From the IMG/VR virus record IMGVR_UViG_3300009155_005254, positions 1 to 56,008 of that record: a stretch of 56,008 bases of DNA; one strand, given 5' to 3'. The DNA is from a virus. Below, in pieces: positions 9,330-17,658 of the stretch. The notes under the pieces are model-generated. The model did no database searches, was not told the origin of the DNA, and saw only the letters and a list, made by a program, of their open reading frames with translations. How positions within the stretch are numbered: the first letter of the stretch is position 1; the number at the start of each line of letters is the position of its first letter. The translations under genes were made by a program, and so were the position numbers.

Positions 9330-10076
9330 TTATCTTTTTTCCTTCCAACTTTCAAAGGAAAATTCATTGCTGCTCATATGCTCTATATCTGGTTTATTCA
9401 ATACACTTCTATTATTAATGCATCTAAATGTAAGGTATGTTTTGAAATCTTTTCGATCAGTATAATAAATACTTTTTGTATTAAAAACTTCTAGTTTATT
9501 CTTTTCTGCGAATGATAGCATTTTATCTTTAATAAGAAAATCAAAAGGTAGTTCGTTCTGTTCAATAAATACTACTGGTTTAGTAAAGTCTATTTGAGGA
9601 ACGCATATACTATTTTTTAGAGTATTATTGAATATGAAAGAATCATAGAATGGAATACCAATAATTAGATCATCTGACCAGTTATTCTTTATTGTTTTAT
9701 AATCTAGTCTAGGTTCATAATAAAAACCATCTTTTGCGCCAATACTAAATAGTTTAGTTAAAGATTCATAGCCTTTTTTATTTTTAAAGAAAAGTATAAG
9801 TTTTGAGTTTTTAATTCTTGATTCATCAGTTTTATCAGCCATCGATTCTGTAACCGAAATTCTTAATCCATAATTCAATTTAATATCATTGTTCTTGCAA
9901 TTTGTATAAGCTTCAAGAAATGATGACATATTATCCTCTACTAGGAATATCTCTTTTAATTTATTTTGTTTGGCTATTTGAATAATAGAATCTGGATATT
10001 CATCTCTTTCAGACTTATCCTCTAGAGTAAGAATAGATCTTCCTAAAGAATAATGAGATTTAAATAAAGGTATCAT
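9330..10076 (-). CDS. Separate PHP-like domain of DNA polymerase III alpha, metal site degenerate
   Basis: 248 residues aligning by pattern with the N-terminal PHP domain of DnaE. The FKSHYSLG segment stands at the usual HxHSxYSL site, IFLVEDNMSSFLEAY replaces the usual TDHG-containing strand, and NYGLRISVT stands where GxE is normal. Most metal-binding His and Glu residues are therefore replaced, so a structural rather than catalytic role is likely, as in E. coli DnaE. It ends at the usual PHP/palm boundary, and the polymerase resumes two genes downstream. ATG 10076 was chosen because a promoter lies 7 nt upstream; TTG 10085 is in frame but lies inside that promoter. Confidence 0.75.
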   Translation of the reverse strand: MIPLFKSHYSLGRSILTLEDKSERDEYPDSIIQIAKQNKLKEIFLVEDNMSSFLEAYTNCKNNDIKLNYGLRISVTESMADKTDESRIKNSKLILFFKNKKGYESLTKLFSIGAKDGFYYEPRLDYKTIKNNWSDDLIIGIPFYDSFIFNNTLKNSICVPQIDFTKPVVFIEQNELPFDFLIKDKMLSFAEKNKLEVFNTKSIYYTDRKDFKTYLTFRCINNRSVLNKPDIEHMSSNEFSFESWKEKR

Positions 10077-10083
10077 TTTTACC

Positions 10084-10112
10084 AATATAACAGGATTTTA
10101 TAAATATATCAA
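10084..10112 (-). promoter_or_regulatory. Sigma70-like promoter for the polymerase operon
   Basis: TTGATA, 17 nt, TATATT, 7 nt, ATG (10076). It overlaps the 3' end of the nuclease gene, so the polymerase module can be transcribed separately. Confidence 0.65.
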
Positions 10113-11074
10113 TCTAAAAATTCATCTTTTGAGTCATCAGGAAACTCATTTTTAGCAGAACTAGTTTGAAATTTGGGACATCCTTCGTATGTTCGAGTTT
10201 CTACTTTAAATCCTTCAATATCTTTAAAATTATCTTCTAGACTAGTTTCTACAACTTCGCCTTTATCATTTACTTTGACATAATATTTATATGGATCTTT
10301 ATATGGGCATTTCCATCCACCAACTTGACACATCCATTTATTCTTAACGCTATCTATTGCAAAATTTGATCTGGCTGATTCTTCATCAAACTTATTAACA
10401 TAATCATTAATATGCTCAAGATAATGCTCGAATCCCTTAATTTGATTATCATCAAATACTAATTCTTGAATTGGTTGTTTTGGAAATCTAAGAAATAAAA
10501 ATTTAACAATAGGTTTTAATTTTGGCCATAATTTTTTACTTGCTAGACTGTACATCATAGCTTGAATATTGGCTTCAAGGTCATCACCCCTAAACTTATA
10601 TTTGGAGCTTTTATAATCAATTATGTGCATTTCTTTTTTGATTTTAACTGGCTTATCTATAAAACCACGAATATGATATTTAGGTTCATCATTCTGAATA
10701 TTAAAATCATATTCTGGCTTAACTATCTCGCCACCTTCTCCAAAGAAATCATTTTTAAGACCAACCAAAATCATATCATTTAATAATTTATAATTGCTTT
10801 CGTCTAGTTTGACTTTTAATGATAACTTTTTAACTAGTCTATTTATTCCTTCGTCTCCATCAATTGCATTCTTTTTTATTATTCTTTTATAATTTTTAAG
10901 GTGTCTTTTATTTAAAAGTAGTTCGAAAACTGTATGGCAAATTGTTCCTCTTAATGCTCCGTCGTTTTGACTTTGTGGAACTTTGGTATGATAGTTGTTC
11001 CAGTAGACCCAAGAACAAGTCTCAAGAGTTTTGATTCTAGAGGCTGATAATACTTTTAAAGATTGTTTTTCCAT
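10109..11074 (-). CDS. PD-(D/E)XK nuclease of the Cas4/RecB family
   Basis: 321 residues. Nuclease motifs in order are GTICHTVFE (His), YHIRGFIDKP (Asp), HIIDYKSSK (the Asp/Lys core, IDYKSS) and QAMMYSLA (Gln-Tyr helix). This is the usual Cas4/AddB/RecB exonuclease order. Four cysteines, one near residue 20 (LETCSW), a CQVGGWKC pair near 250 and one in EGCPKF near 299, are placed as in iron-sulphur-binding Cas4/AddB nucleases, so an Fe-S cluster is possible. It lies in the replication operon and overlaps the primase gene by 19 nt. Probable role: DNA end processing in recombination. Confidence 0.8.
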   Translation of the reverse strand: MEKQSLKVLSASRIKTLETCSWVYWNNYHTKVPQSQNDGALRGTICHTVFELLLNKRHLKNYKRIIKKNAIDGDEGINRLVKKLSLKVKLDESNYKLLNDMILVGLKNDFFGEGGEIVKPEYDFNIQNDEPKYHIRGFIDKPVKIKKEMHIIDYKSSKYKFRGDDLEANIQAMMYSLASKKLWPKLKPIVKFLFLRFPKQPIQELVFDDNQIKGFEHYLEHINDYVNKFDEESARSNFAIDSVKNKWMCQVGGWKCPYKDPYKYYVKVNDKGEVVETSLEDNFKDIEGFKVETRTYEGCPKFQTSSAKNEFPDDSKDEFLD

Positions 11075-11961
11075 TTAACTATTTCTTCTTTAGTCATCTC
11101 ACCAAAATCTTTCTTAGGTGGTAGAGCTATTTTTAGTTGGCTTTTGTCAAAGTATCTACTCAATCTTGCTTGAGTTTTTTCCGCTGCAATATTTCCAGCG
11201 TTATTTTTATTAGAATCATTATTTAAACTTATATAAATCTTTTTTGGATCAAGTTTTAAACAGTAATTTAAAATCGCTAAACTTAAACTAGTTCCAAATG
11301 TAACCAGAGTATTCTTAACTCCAGCTTGCCATAGACTCAACATATCTCCAATGCTTTCGACTAAGATAAGTTCTTTTTCTTGTTGTATAATTTCTGAGTT
11401 GACGAATAATGGATAAACAAACTCTGTTTTCTCACCAATATGCTTCCACTTTATTTTAGATAAATTAGTAATATCTCTTCCAGAAAATCCTATAATATTA
11501 TTCTTAGCATTAAAAATAGGAAACACATACCTGTTCTTCATCTTTCCCATTTTTGCAACTCCACCTTTAAAAACTTTAAGTGTTTCAATATCAACATCTC
11601 TTTTGAGCCAATAGGTTTGATCATCTTCTAGTCTAGAAAGGATTTCTGTGTCAAATTTTTTAGAAGATTTTATAAGTGGTTTTTGAGGTTCTGTTGGGTT
11701 TTTAAATGCAAAGTTTTTATTTTTAAGCCATTCTTGAGCTTCGCTTGGGTTTTCTAATTTAAGCGTTAATTTAACTAACGAGTTTATGTCTCCACTCATA
11801 TTCTGTTTGAAGTCAACCCATTTACCAGTATCTTTATAGATTCTTAACACGGAGTCATTATCGCTATCCCTATACAAAGGTTTAGCTCTAAATTCTTTTC
11901 CGCAATCTTTTAATTGATAACCAAGATCAGTTAAGATTTGGTATACATTTAATTCTTCCAT
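11056..11961 (-). CDS. dnaG: DnaG-type primase with TOPRIM domain
   Basis: 301 residues. The N-terminus resembles the primase zinc-binding region in shape (GYQLKDCGKEFRAKPLYR, KWVDFKQNMSG), but most zinc-ligand cysteines are absent. The TOPRIM core follows: ILVESIGDMLSLWQAG (catalytic Glu), then a SLNNDSNKNNAG segment where DxD-type metal ligands are expected. It is short compared with bacterial DnaG and lacks a helicase-binding C-domain. It overlaps ThyX and the nuclease in an operon with the DnaB helicase, the natural primosome partner. It should lay RNA primers on the lagging strand. Confidence 0.8.
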   Translation of the reverse strand: MEELNVYQILTDLGYQLKDCGKEFRAKPLYRDSDNDSVLRIYKDTGKWVDFKQNMSGDINSLVKLTLKLENPSEAQEWLKNKNFAFKNPTEPQKPLIKSSKKFDTEILSRLEDDQTYWLKRDVDIETLKVFKGGVAKMGKMKNRYVFPIFNAKNNIIGFSGRDITNLSKIKWKHIGEKTEFVYPLFVNSEIIQQEKELILVESIGDMLSLWQAGVKNTLVTFGTSLSLAILNYCLKLDPKKIYISLNNDSNKNNAGNIAAEKTQARLSRYFDKSQLKIALPPKKDFGEMTKEEIVKWKNNL

Positions 11962-12605
11962 TCTAAAGCCTCACTTATTGTTGGAAATTCTTTGATGAAA
12001 ATCTTCTTGCATTTTTCCGCAATCATTCTGTGTTCTTTTTGAGTATTTTGTTCTGTTCTCAATTCAATATAATGAATCCAGCTTCTTAATGAACCTTTCA
12101 TGTACATTGTAGTTTGAGTCGTTAGGGGTAATATCATTCTTGCTACTTCTTTTGCAACTCCATTTTCAATCATGGTATCGTAACAATGTTGAGAAAGCGA
12201 CAAAGATTCTATTAGAAGTTCATTAACTTTATCATATGCATCTGTATTTGTTTTCATAAGAATTTCGCCTACTTGTCTATTCTTATCTCCTTGTAGTCTA
12301 AGTTCAATATCTTCAAATTCATTCGCAACACTATATCTTTGACTAAACTCTTGAAAACTAAATGATCTATGTCTAAGAATTTGCGCTGCAATCCCTCTGC
12401 TAGTTTTAATTTCAACACACATATCAACAAGTTCAAATGGACTCCAATGCTTGTGTTTAATTAAGAATTTTAATAGCTTTGGAGCAGTTTCAACATTCAT
12501 CTGATTAGATGGATTGCTGACTCTAGCGCAAAATGCCACCAAATCTTCTGGATTTTTAATTCCTTTGATTTCTGGTTTTGTAATTGATACTAAGTCTACG
12601 TTCAT
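11949..12605 (-). CDS. thyX: Flavin-dependent thymidylate synthase
   Basis: 218 residues. The signature RHRSFSFQEFSQRY (RHR-x7-SxR) is present, with KHWSPFELVDMCVEIK before it and KEVARMILPLTTQTTM plus SLRSWIHY after it, as in ThyX. It converts dUMP to dTMP using FAD, NADPH and methylene-tetrahydrofolate, feeding dTTP synthesis for an AT-rich genome. Start overlaps the helicase stop (ATGA-type), so they are translationally coupled. Length is normal for the family. Confidence 0.95.
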   Translation of the reverse strand: MNVDLVSITKPEIKGIKNPEDLVAFCARVSNPSNQMNVETAPKLLKFLIKHKHWSPFELVDMCVEIKTSRGIAAQILRHRSFSFQEFSQRYSVANEFEDIELRLQGDKNRQVGEILMKTNTDAYDKVNELLIESLSLSQHCYDTMIENGVAKEVARMILPLTTQTTMYMKGSLRSWIHYIELRTEQNTQKEHRMIAEKCKKIFIKEFPTISEALEWKN

Positions 12606-14086
12606 AATAGTTCTCCGTCATTTGCATTTGCGTCATTAAGTTCGTATTGTTCTCTTTGACGCTCTGCTACATCTGCAAGTGATCCTCTTTCTTCGATGTT
12701 AAAGTTTTGAACATTATAATTTAAATAATTTTGTGACCAGACTTCTTTACCAGTACAATCCAATCTTCTAACCAAATCTTGGTGACCAGCTGCATCTTTT
12801 CCTTGGAATCTGGTTTTAGTAGGAATTAACTTATGAGTTCCAAACGCTTGACCATCAAGAGTAATCTCGTCTAGAGTTTTTCTTCTAAAGATTGCTACGA
12901 ATGACGCAAACCATTGTAATCTATCTGAAAGTGAAATCACAGAGCTATCATCCACAACCTCTGAACCTTTTCTATTGAAACTTTCGCCAGTTCTATTTAA
13001 TTGCATAGCTGTAATAATTGGACAATGAATTTCTTCTGAAATTCTTTTTAACTTATCAATCTTATCTCCAATTGCTTGATGCTCTGCCCAATTTTGGCCT
13101 ACTTTTTCTCCAGTTAATTTAATATAATCATAAGCAATCATAGCTTGGTTTCCTCTCCCAACTTTAGAAAGATACCATCTGCGAATAATAGAGCATACTT
13201 GATCAATATTTTTATTTCCTACATGATAATGAAAGTACTCATATTTTTTAACTTTCTCCCAAGCCTCTCTAACTTTCTTGGTCATTTCTTCATTTTTGCG
13301 CCAATTACCAGTTTCAAGATACCAAACTGGAACTCCACTCAAAGATGCAACCATTCTTAATTGAATATCTACGGTTTGCATTTCAGTATCAAGAATAAGA
13401 GTTTTAGTTTTATTTTTAGGATTAATAGAGGTCTTAAAGCAAATATCATTTAACCAAGTTGATTTTCCTTGACCTGGCCTACTTGCAATGGCATAAATAT
13501 TACCATTCTTTAAACCACCATACATTCTATTAAATTCAGAATATGGAGTTATAAGTCCAGTATCTTCTTTTGGACTATTGCCGATTTCTTCGATAAGATC
13601 TTCAACTCCCTCGAAAATATTAATTGGCATATCATTCTCTGAATAAGAAGAGATCTTTTTATTATAAATCTGATCTATTTTAGTAATAATAGAATCAAGA
13701 GACTCATCTGAATTTTTTGTTACATATTCTTTAAGTTTATCTGCTGTTGAGGAAATCTCTCTTCTAACTCGTAGCTTAATAAGTTCCTTGCATGCTTCCA
13801 TCGTAGCTTCTTGAGTTATTTGGGAAAAGCTTAAATTATCAATATAATCGAATATATTAATCTCATCTTTAAATGAAATTCCAAGATTTTTAATCTTTTC
13901 AGCTAATAATACTTTATCTACGTTTTCACCTTTATGCTTAATATTCTTGAATATTGAATAAATAGTAGAATGAACATCGTTATAGAAATCATTCTCTGAT
14001 AAAAATACATCAATATCTGCAAATAAATCTTGATGCTTTAATAGCCCGCTTAAAACGTGTCTTTCTACTTGTAAAGAATAAATCAT
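12602..14086 (-). CDS. dnaB: Replicative DNA helicase, DnaB family
   Basis: 494 residues, full length for DnaB. The N-terminal helical domain starts LQVERHVLSGLL. The RecA-like motor domain has Walker A SRPGQGKST (about residue 205), Walker B AYDYIKL and the motif QLNRTGE. It would unwind DNA 5'-3' at the fork with the primase encoded two genes downstream. A promoter (TTGACT, 17 nt, TATCAT) lies 9 nt before the ATG and would drive the helicase-thyX-primase-nuclease unit. The C-terminus is acidic and disordered. Confidence 0.95.
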   Translation of the reverse strand: MIYSLQVERHVLSGLLKHQDLFADIDVFLSENDFYNDVHSTIYSIFKNIKHKGENVDKVLLAEKIKNLGISFKDEINIFDYIDNLSFSQITQEATMEACKELIKLRVRREISSTADKLKEYVTKNSDESLDSIITKIDQIYNKKISSYSENDMPINIFEGVEDLIEEIGNSPKEDTGLITPYSEFNRMYGGLKNGNIYAIASRPGQGKSTWLNDICFKTSINPKNKTKTLILDTEMQTVDIQLRMVASLSGVPVWYLETGNWRKNEEMTKKVREAWEKVKKYEYFHYHVGNKNIDQVCSIIRRWYLSKVGRGNQAMIAYDYIKLTGEKVGQNWAEHQAIGDKIDKLKRISEEIHCPIITAMQLNRTGESFNRKGSEVVDDSSVISLSDRLQWFASFVAIFRRKTLDEITLDGQAFGTHKLIPTKTRFQGKDAAGHQDLVRRLDCTGKEVWSQNYLNYNVQNFNIEERGSLADVAERQREQYELNDANANDGELL

Positions 14087-14095
14087 CCTTTATAT

Positions 14096-14124
14096 ATGAT
14101 ACCAAACTAGAAATTAAAAGTCAA
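14096..14124 (-). promoter_or_regulatory. Sigma70-like promoter for helicase operon
   Basis: TTGACT, 17 nt, TATCAT, 9 nt, ATG (14086). The -35 box overlaps the stop region of the next gene upstream. AAGG immediately before ATG is too close to act as a ribosome site. Confidence 0.65.
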
Positions 14125-14127
14125 GTT

Positions 14128-14391
14128 TTAATCTTCTTCTTCTGAATCTTCTTCTTCGTTTTTTCTGGCTATTAAATCAGTAGTAGCTTCCAAATTAAGT
14201 TGATCTATGCTTTGTCCCCATGTATTTAAATAATACAATAAAGCCATAGCATTTATTTGATTATCAAATTTTGTATATACTTGCGGTTCACCTTTATTAG
14301 AGAAATTAAAAAGAATATAACCACCAAAACTACATTCATCAATTTGTTTTAAAAGAGAGGCTGGAAAATTAAATTTTTTTTTATTTGTCAC
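14128..14391 (-). CDS. Small acidic-tailed protein, 87 aa
   Basis: Not recognised. A mixed alpha/beta core (FSNKGEPQVYTKFD, MALLYYLNTWGQS) ends in the strongly acidic tail EEEDSEEED. It begins with GTG at 14389-14391, the only sensible in-frame start. A TGTAA element stands 9 nt upstream, like the second promoter class in this window. Its neighbours are replication genes. A replisome or DNA-binding accessory role is inferred only from context and the acidic tail. Confidence 0.5.
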   Translation of the reverse strand: MTNKKKFNFPASLLKQIDECSFGGYILFNFSNKGEPQVYTKFDNQINAMALLYYLNTWGQSIDQLNLEATTDLIARKNEEEDSEEED

Positions 14392-14400
14392 CAGAAAATT

Positions 14401-14405
14401 TTACA
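14401..14405 (-). promoter_or_regulatory. TGTAA element (second promoter class)
   Basis: AGTGTAAAAT on the minus strand, with TGTAA ending 9 nt before the GTG start; other members have 8 nt. No -35 is visible. Confidence 0.4.
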
Positions 14406-14406
14406 C

Positions 14407-14826
14407 TTAAATAATTAATATTCCGCACTTTTCTTCTATATATTGTGGTGATAGGTTTTTTAAATCGTTTTCGTAGAGTTCTAAAAACTTAAATCCATTC
14501 ATTTCTAGCCATTTTTCCTTTTTAACATCTCTTTTTATACTTTGAAGATATTTTAATCTGGAATTGTCGTGAAAGAACTTATTAAAGCTCTCATGTTGAT
14601 CGCCTTGTATCTCAACCGCTATCTTTTTAGTTGCATTTAATAAATCTACTTTAAGCATGCTTCCATAAACTGGAAACTCCTCATATACAATATGATTTTT
14701 CCAGTAAGGATAGAAGAATTGCTTGAATTTAAATTGCAATTTGCTCCTGCATTTTCCATCCCAATTTATTTCATAATTTCTTACGTTCTTATTAACGAGT
14801 TTCCCATTAATATTTAGTAATCTCAT
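14407..14826 (-). CDS. PD-(D/E)XK-type nuclease (Vsr/DUF559-like)
   Basis: 139 residues. The pattern VDLLNATKKIAVEIQGDQH gives Asp, then the Glu-x-Gln typical of small restriction-like nucleases. It is followed by KEKWLEMNGFKFLELYENDL, the closing helix-strand of the Vsr/DUF559/DUF2726-like fold. Likely a freestanding single-domain endonuclease acting in repair, host DNA degradation or homing; the sequence does not decide which. It starts one base after the preceding methyltransferase stop, so it is co-transcribed. Confidence 0.6.
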   Translation of the reverse strand: MRLLNINGKLVNKNVRNYEINWDGKCRSKLQFKFKQFFYPYWKNHIVYEEFPVYGSMLKVDLLNATKKIAVEIQGDQHESFNKFFHDNSRLKYLQSIKRDVKKEKWLEMNGFKFLELYENDLKNLSPQYIEEKCGILII

Positions 14827-14827
14827 T

Positions 14828-15397
14828 TTAATTTTTAAATAAAAACCAACTTTTCCAAGGCAACTCTTCCTTTGTACTGTATACTTTTAAAGCGTTTTCT
14901 TCTGCAAATTCATCTACTGCTTGCTTAACTCCAAACACAGTAGAATACCATCCGTCATTTCCATTCAAATAATCATGTCCAGAGAATAAACCATTTTTCT
15001 TAAGTTTAGGAAACCATTTAATTAAATCATTTTTTACTGGTTCATAAGCGTGATTTGCATCTATATAAATAAAATCAAAAAAATTATCTTCAAAAAAATT
15101 AACAAATTCATCTGCGTAACCTTTGATAATTCTAACATTTTTAAATGAGTTTGAGATATTAGAGATTGTGTTAATCATATACTGAGCGTGCGTGCCATTA
15201 TCAAAATTAGATATATCTTGATATTCTGAATTTGATTGTTGATCCCAGCAATCTAGTAAATATAACTTAAGATTACTACAATTTTCTAAAATATGTTTAG
15301 CAAAAATACCCTGCTGCACTCCAATTTCAATACCATTTCCACTTGGTTTAAGTATTTTAATTAATTCGTCTCTACTTGATACATTTTCTAAATCCAT
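14828..15397 (-). CDS. Class I SAM-dependent methyltransferase
   Basis: 189 residues. Motif I is GNGIEIGVQQGIFAKHIL, motif II reads LYLLDCW, and FFDFIYIDANHAYEPVKNDL is the motif IV region with the IDANH acid typical of Methyltransf_24 and metal-dependent O-methyltransferases. There is a SGHDYL motif after it. It probably methylates a small molecule or glycan hydroxyl rather than DNA, because there is no DPPY/NPPY motif. It lies 6 nt downstream of recA in the same transcript. The link to glycan synthesis is inference. Confidence 0.7.
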   Translation of the reverse strand: MDLENVSSRDELIKILKPSGNGIEIGVQQGIFAKHILENCSNLKLYLLDCWDQQSNSEYQDISNFDNGTHAQYMINTISNISNSFKNVRIIKGYADEFVNFFEDNFFDFIYIDANHAYEPVKNDLIKWFPKLKKNGLFSGHDYLNGNDGWYSTVFGVKQAVDEFAEENALKVYSTKEELPWKSWFLFKN

Positions 15398-15403
15398 AAT
15401 AAT

Positions 15404-16546
15404 TTATGCTGCAAGTGTATTAATGAATTTATTATAGAAATAGTCTACGATTGATTTATTTTCTTCGAGATAAGATCTTAGATTATCTATTCCTTGATGC
15501 TGCTTCTTAAGCTCTAGATTTACTTTTTTAAGCTCTTCAATGATTTCATCAGAAAAAGTAACCCATGCTCCTTTTGCCGTAGCAAATTCCCAAGCTAATA
15601 TTTGATCAATAATTTCATACTCCCTCCAAACCGAAGAGCCATCTTTACGCCCATATTTAATTGGATATTGAATTTTAGAATTTGTAGATTCATTTGTGGA
15701 TTTCTTAATAAGAATCTTAACATTATGTCCAATAATTTTATTCTTAACTGGATCATATTTGTCATTTGGTTTTTCAAGAATAAGGTCTTTATTGAACTTG
15801 GGTTCGAATTCAAGAATCCAATTGGCGAAATGCAATAATGCATTTCCACCAGTAGCGGTAGTTTGACGAATGTCCTTATTAGCTGCATAGGGATCAAGTT
15901 TAATATCAGATCTAACTTGACTAATAAAAATGGCCATATGACCACGCTTAGAAAGAGCAAGAGAAATCTTTTTCATCAACATAGATGAAATAACTGCTCC
16001 ACCAGCAACTTTTGTTGCTTCTGTCATGCTCTTTTGAGAATCACCTTTTGTCATCAAACCGTCTACTGAATCAAGAATAAATACGTATCTCTTATTTTCA
16101 TCATTAGATTGAATGAGGTCTTTCATTAATTCCGAAACAGTTTCAAAAATATTACATTCAAATACGAAACAAGTTCCATCAATCCATTCTTTAGGATCAG
16201 TTACAAACTTAATTCCAGAACGCTCTTTAATTTCTTTACTTAATCTTCCTTCTGCTTTAAAAAGTAATGCTCTAGAGTTTTCTACTGTTTTAAGAAAATT
16301 CTTTGTTACTTCAAGTGCTTCTGAAGTTTTTCCGCCTTCATTCATCCCAATGAATCTATGTAAACCTGGGCATAAACCACCACCTGTAGCTATATCCAGG
16401 TTCAAGCTACCAGTTGATACCTTATAATATACTTCATCTTCAAAATTGTAATGGTCTTCCTTATTTTCCTTTAAAAAGGATAGTAGTCTATCTGATGAGC
16501 TTGGACCAGATGATTCAATAATTTCTTCTTTAGATTTTTTTGCCAT
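15404..16546 (-). CDS. recA: RecA/UvsX-family recombinase
   Basis: 380 residues. The core RecA fold carries a Walker A in the unusual form GMNEGGKT (about 67-74) instead of GPESSGKT. Walker B is RYVFILDSVDG, loop regions include SQVRSDI, and TTATGGNALLHFANW corresponds to the ATP-cap/L2 area. It should form filaments on ssDNA for strand exchange and recombination-dependent replication. The C-terminal 60 residues form a charged helical segment. The start is supported by TTGCAT, 17 nt, TATAAT and exactly 6 nt to ATG. It leads a unit with the methyltransferase and small nuclease. Confidence 0.9.
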   Translation of the reverse strand: MAKKSKEEIIESSGPSSSDRLLSFLKENKEDHYNFEDEVYYKVSTGSLNLDIATGGGLCPGLHRFIGMNEGGKTSEALEVTKNFLKTVENSRALLFKAEGRLSKEIKERSGIKFVTDPKEWIDGTCFVFECNIFETVSELMKDLIQSNDENKRYVFILDSVDGLMTKGDSQKSMTEATKVAGGAVISSMLMKKISLALSKRGHMAIFISQVRSDIKLDPYAANKDIRQTTATGGNALLHFANWILEFEPKFNKDLILEKPNDKYDPVKNKIIGHNVKILIKKSTNESTNSKIQYPIKYGRKDGSSVWREYEIIDQILAWEFATAKGAWVTFSDEIIEELKKVNLELKKQHQGIDNLRSYLEENKSIVDYFYNKFINTLAA

Positions 16547-16552
16547 AATTTT

Positions 16553-16581
16553 ATTATACCTTTCTTTTTAAACAAATGCAA
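16553..16581 (-). promoter_or_regulatory. Sigma70-like leaderless promoter of recA
   Basis: TTGCAT, 17 nt, perfect TATAAT, 6 nt, ATG (16546): predicted +1 on the A of the start codon. Confidence 0.8.
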
Positions 16582-16586
16582 CTAAA

Positions 16587-17294
16587 TTATTTAAATTCTG
16601 GAGCACGACGGCCCCTTGAATTAATATTATTTGGGCCAAGCCCATATACTGAAAATTGTCTTAAACATATTTGAGCTTCTGGATCCCAATAATGTTCTTC
16701 TGTATCTCTTCTAAAGATATGCCATCCGAATTGTCTTCTAAACATAAAGTCTGATACAGCACAATCATAATTCTCTGGATATACAAGTCCATTTTTTAAC
16801 CATTTGCTTTTTGCATGGAAAATTTGTAAATATCCCCAGCCCCAGTCAAAACTTCTCATTTCTAATTTGTAATTAGAATCTTTTTCTAGAAATACTTTTG
16901 AATAATCTTGATAAGTCTCTAAAACAAACCTTCTAGCACTTATCATCTGGTCGAAATTATCTTTTGATTTTAATTCTGTAAATATATTATGATAACTTTC
17001 TGGCAATAAAGTATCAGCATCTATAATTGTAATAATCTCTGGATCTTTAAGTAAACTCATAGCGTATGTATAAGCTGCTCCTCGATTAAATTTTGCTGGT
17101 TGATTTTGAAAAGTATAAAATTTATCAGTTTTTATTAATTTAAATTTAACATCATTACATATTTCTTCTAATTCATCGTCTTGATTTGTATCTGTGACCA
17201 CATATATTTCATCAAAATAATCATAATTATGTTGTTTAAAAATTTTTAAATAATCATTATAGTTTATCGCAGAGGTAAGGGCTATATTTTTCAT
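16587..17294 (-). CDS. GT-A fold glycosyltransferase (galactosyltransferase-like)
   Basis: 235 residues. The motif KFNRGAAYTYAMSLL is followed by IITIIDADTLLP, in which DAD is the metal-binding DxD of GT-A enzymes. A C-terminal WGWGYLQIFHAKSKW segment resembles the acceptor region of GT2/GT7-type galactosyltransferases. It would transfer a sugar from a nucleotide donor. It overlaps the upstream 110-aa gene by 4 nt and is the distal gene of the glycosylation island. Acceptor and sugar cannot be told. Confidence 0.7.
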   Translation of the reverse strand: MKNIALTSAINYNDYLKIFKQHNYDYFDEIYVVTDTNQDDELEEICNDVKFKLIKTDKFYTFQNQPAKFNRGAAYTYAMSLLKDPEIITIIDADTLLPESYHNIFTELKSKDNFDQMISARRFVLETYQDYSKVFLEKDSNYKLEMRSFDWGWGYLQIFHAKSKWLKNGLVYPENYDCAVSDFMFRRQFGWHIFRRDTEEHYWDPEAQICLRQFSVYGLGPNNINSRGRRAPEFK

Positions 17295-17623
17295 TTTTGT
17301 CTTATAAATTCTATTAAACTTTTAGGCTTTTTGCAAATCTTTTTATCATCTTGAACTTTATCGTCTTCCAATTTCACTGTTTTGATATTTAAATTTAATT
17401 TAAATTTCTCGTATTCCGATAATAGAAAAGCCTTACCTTCACTTTTAAGAAACCAAGCTAAAGATGGTAGTTTAAAATCTCTTAAATTATCCCAAAATTC
17501 AAATTCTTTAAATCTTTTAGTCAATCTTTGACCAATTTTAATCTCTCTTGGCCAGTTTATATTATCTTTTATATGTTTTTTAATTATAAACTGGCAAAGT
17601 TTATGACTATTTATAGTGGGCAT
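17291..17623 (-). CDS. Hypothetical protein, 110 aa
   Basis: Not recognised. A basic protein, with a helical N-terminus (HKLCQFIIKKHIKD) and a central WPREIKIGQRLTKRF segment reminiscent of small helical nucleic-acid-binding or adaptor proteins. No signal peptide or membrane helix is seen. It is coupled by a 4-nt overlap to the glycosyltransferase that follows. The start is fixed by TTGTTA, 17 nt, TATAAA and 6 nt to ATG. Confidence 0.55.
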   Translation of the reverse strand: MPTINSHKLCQFIIKKHIKDNINWPREIKIGQRLTKRFKEFEFWDNLRDFKLPSLAWFLKSEGKAFLLSEYEKFKLNLNIKTVKLEDDKVQDDKKICKKPKSLIEFIRQK

Positions 17624-17629
17624 TGTGTC

Positions 17630-17658
17630 TTTATAATATAAATTTATAATATTAACAA
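17630..17658 (-). promoter_or_regulatory. Sigma70-like leaderless promoter
   Basis: TTGTTA, 17 nt, TATAAA, 6 nt, ATG (17623). The -35 overlaps the 3' end of the dehydratase gene. Confidence 0.6.

Noticed and set aside
9329-9367. Longer exonuclease from ATG 9367
   Set aside because: The extra 13 codons lie in the PHP gene in another frame; ATG 9328 follows that gene's stop directly.
5889-10085. Intein or group I intron splitting the polymerase
   Set aside because: The pieces are separated by complete genes with their own starts, and no intein or intron sequence is present at the breaks.
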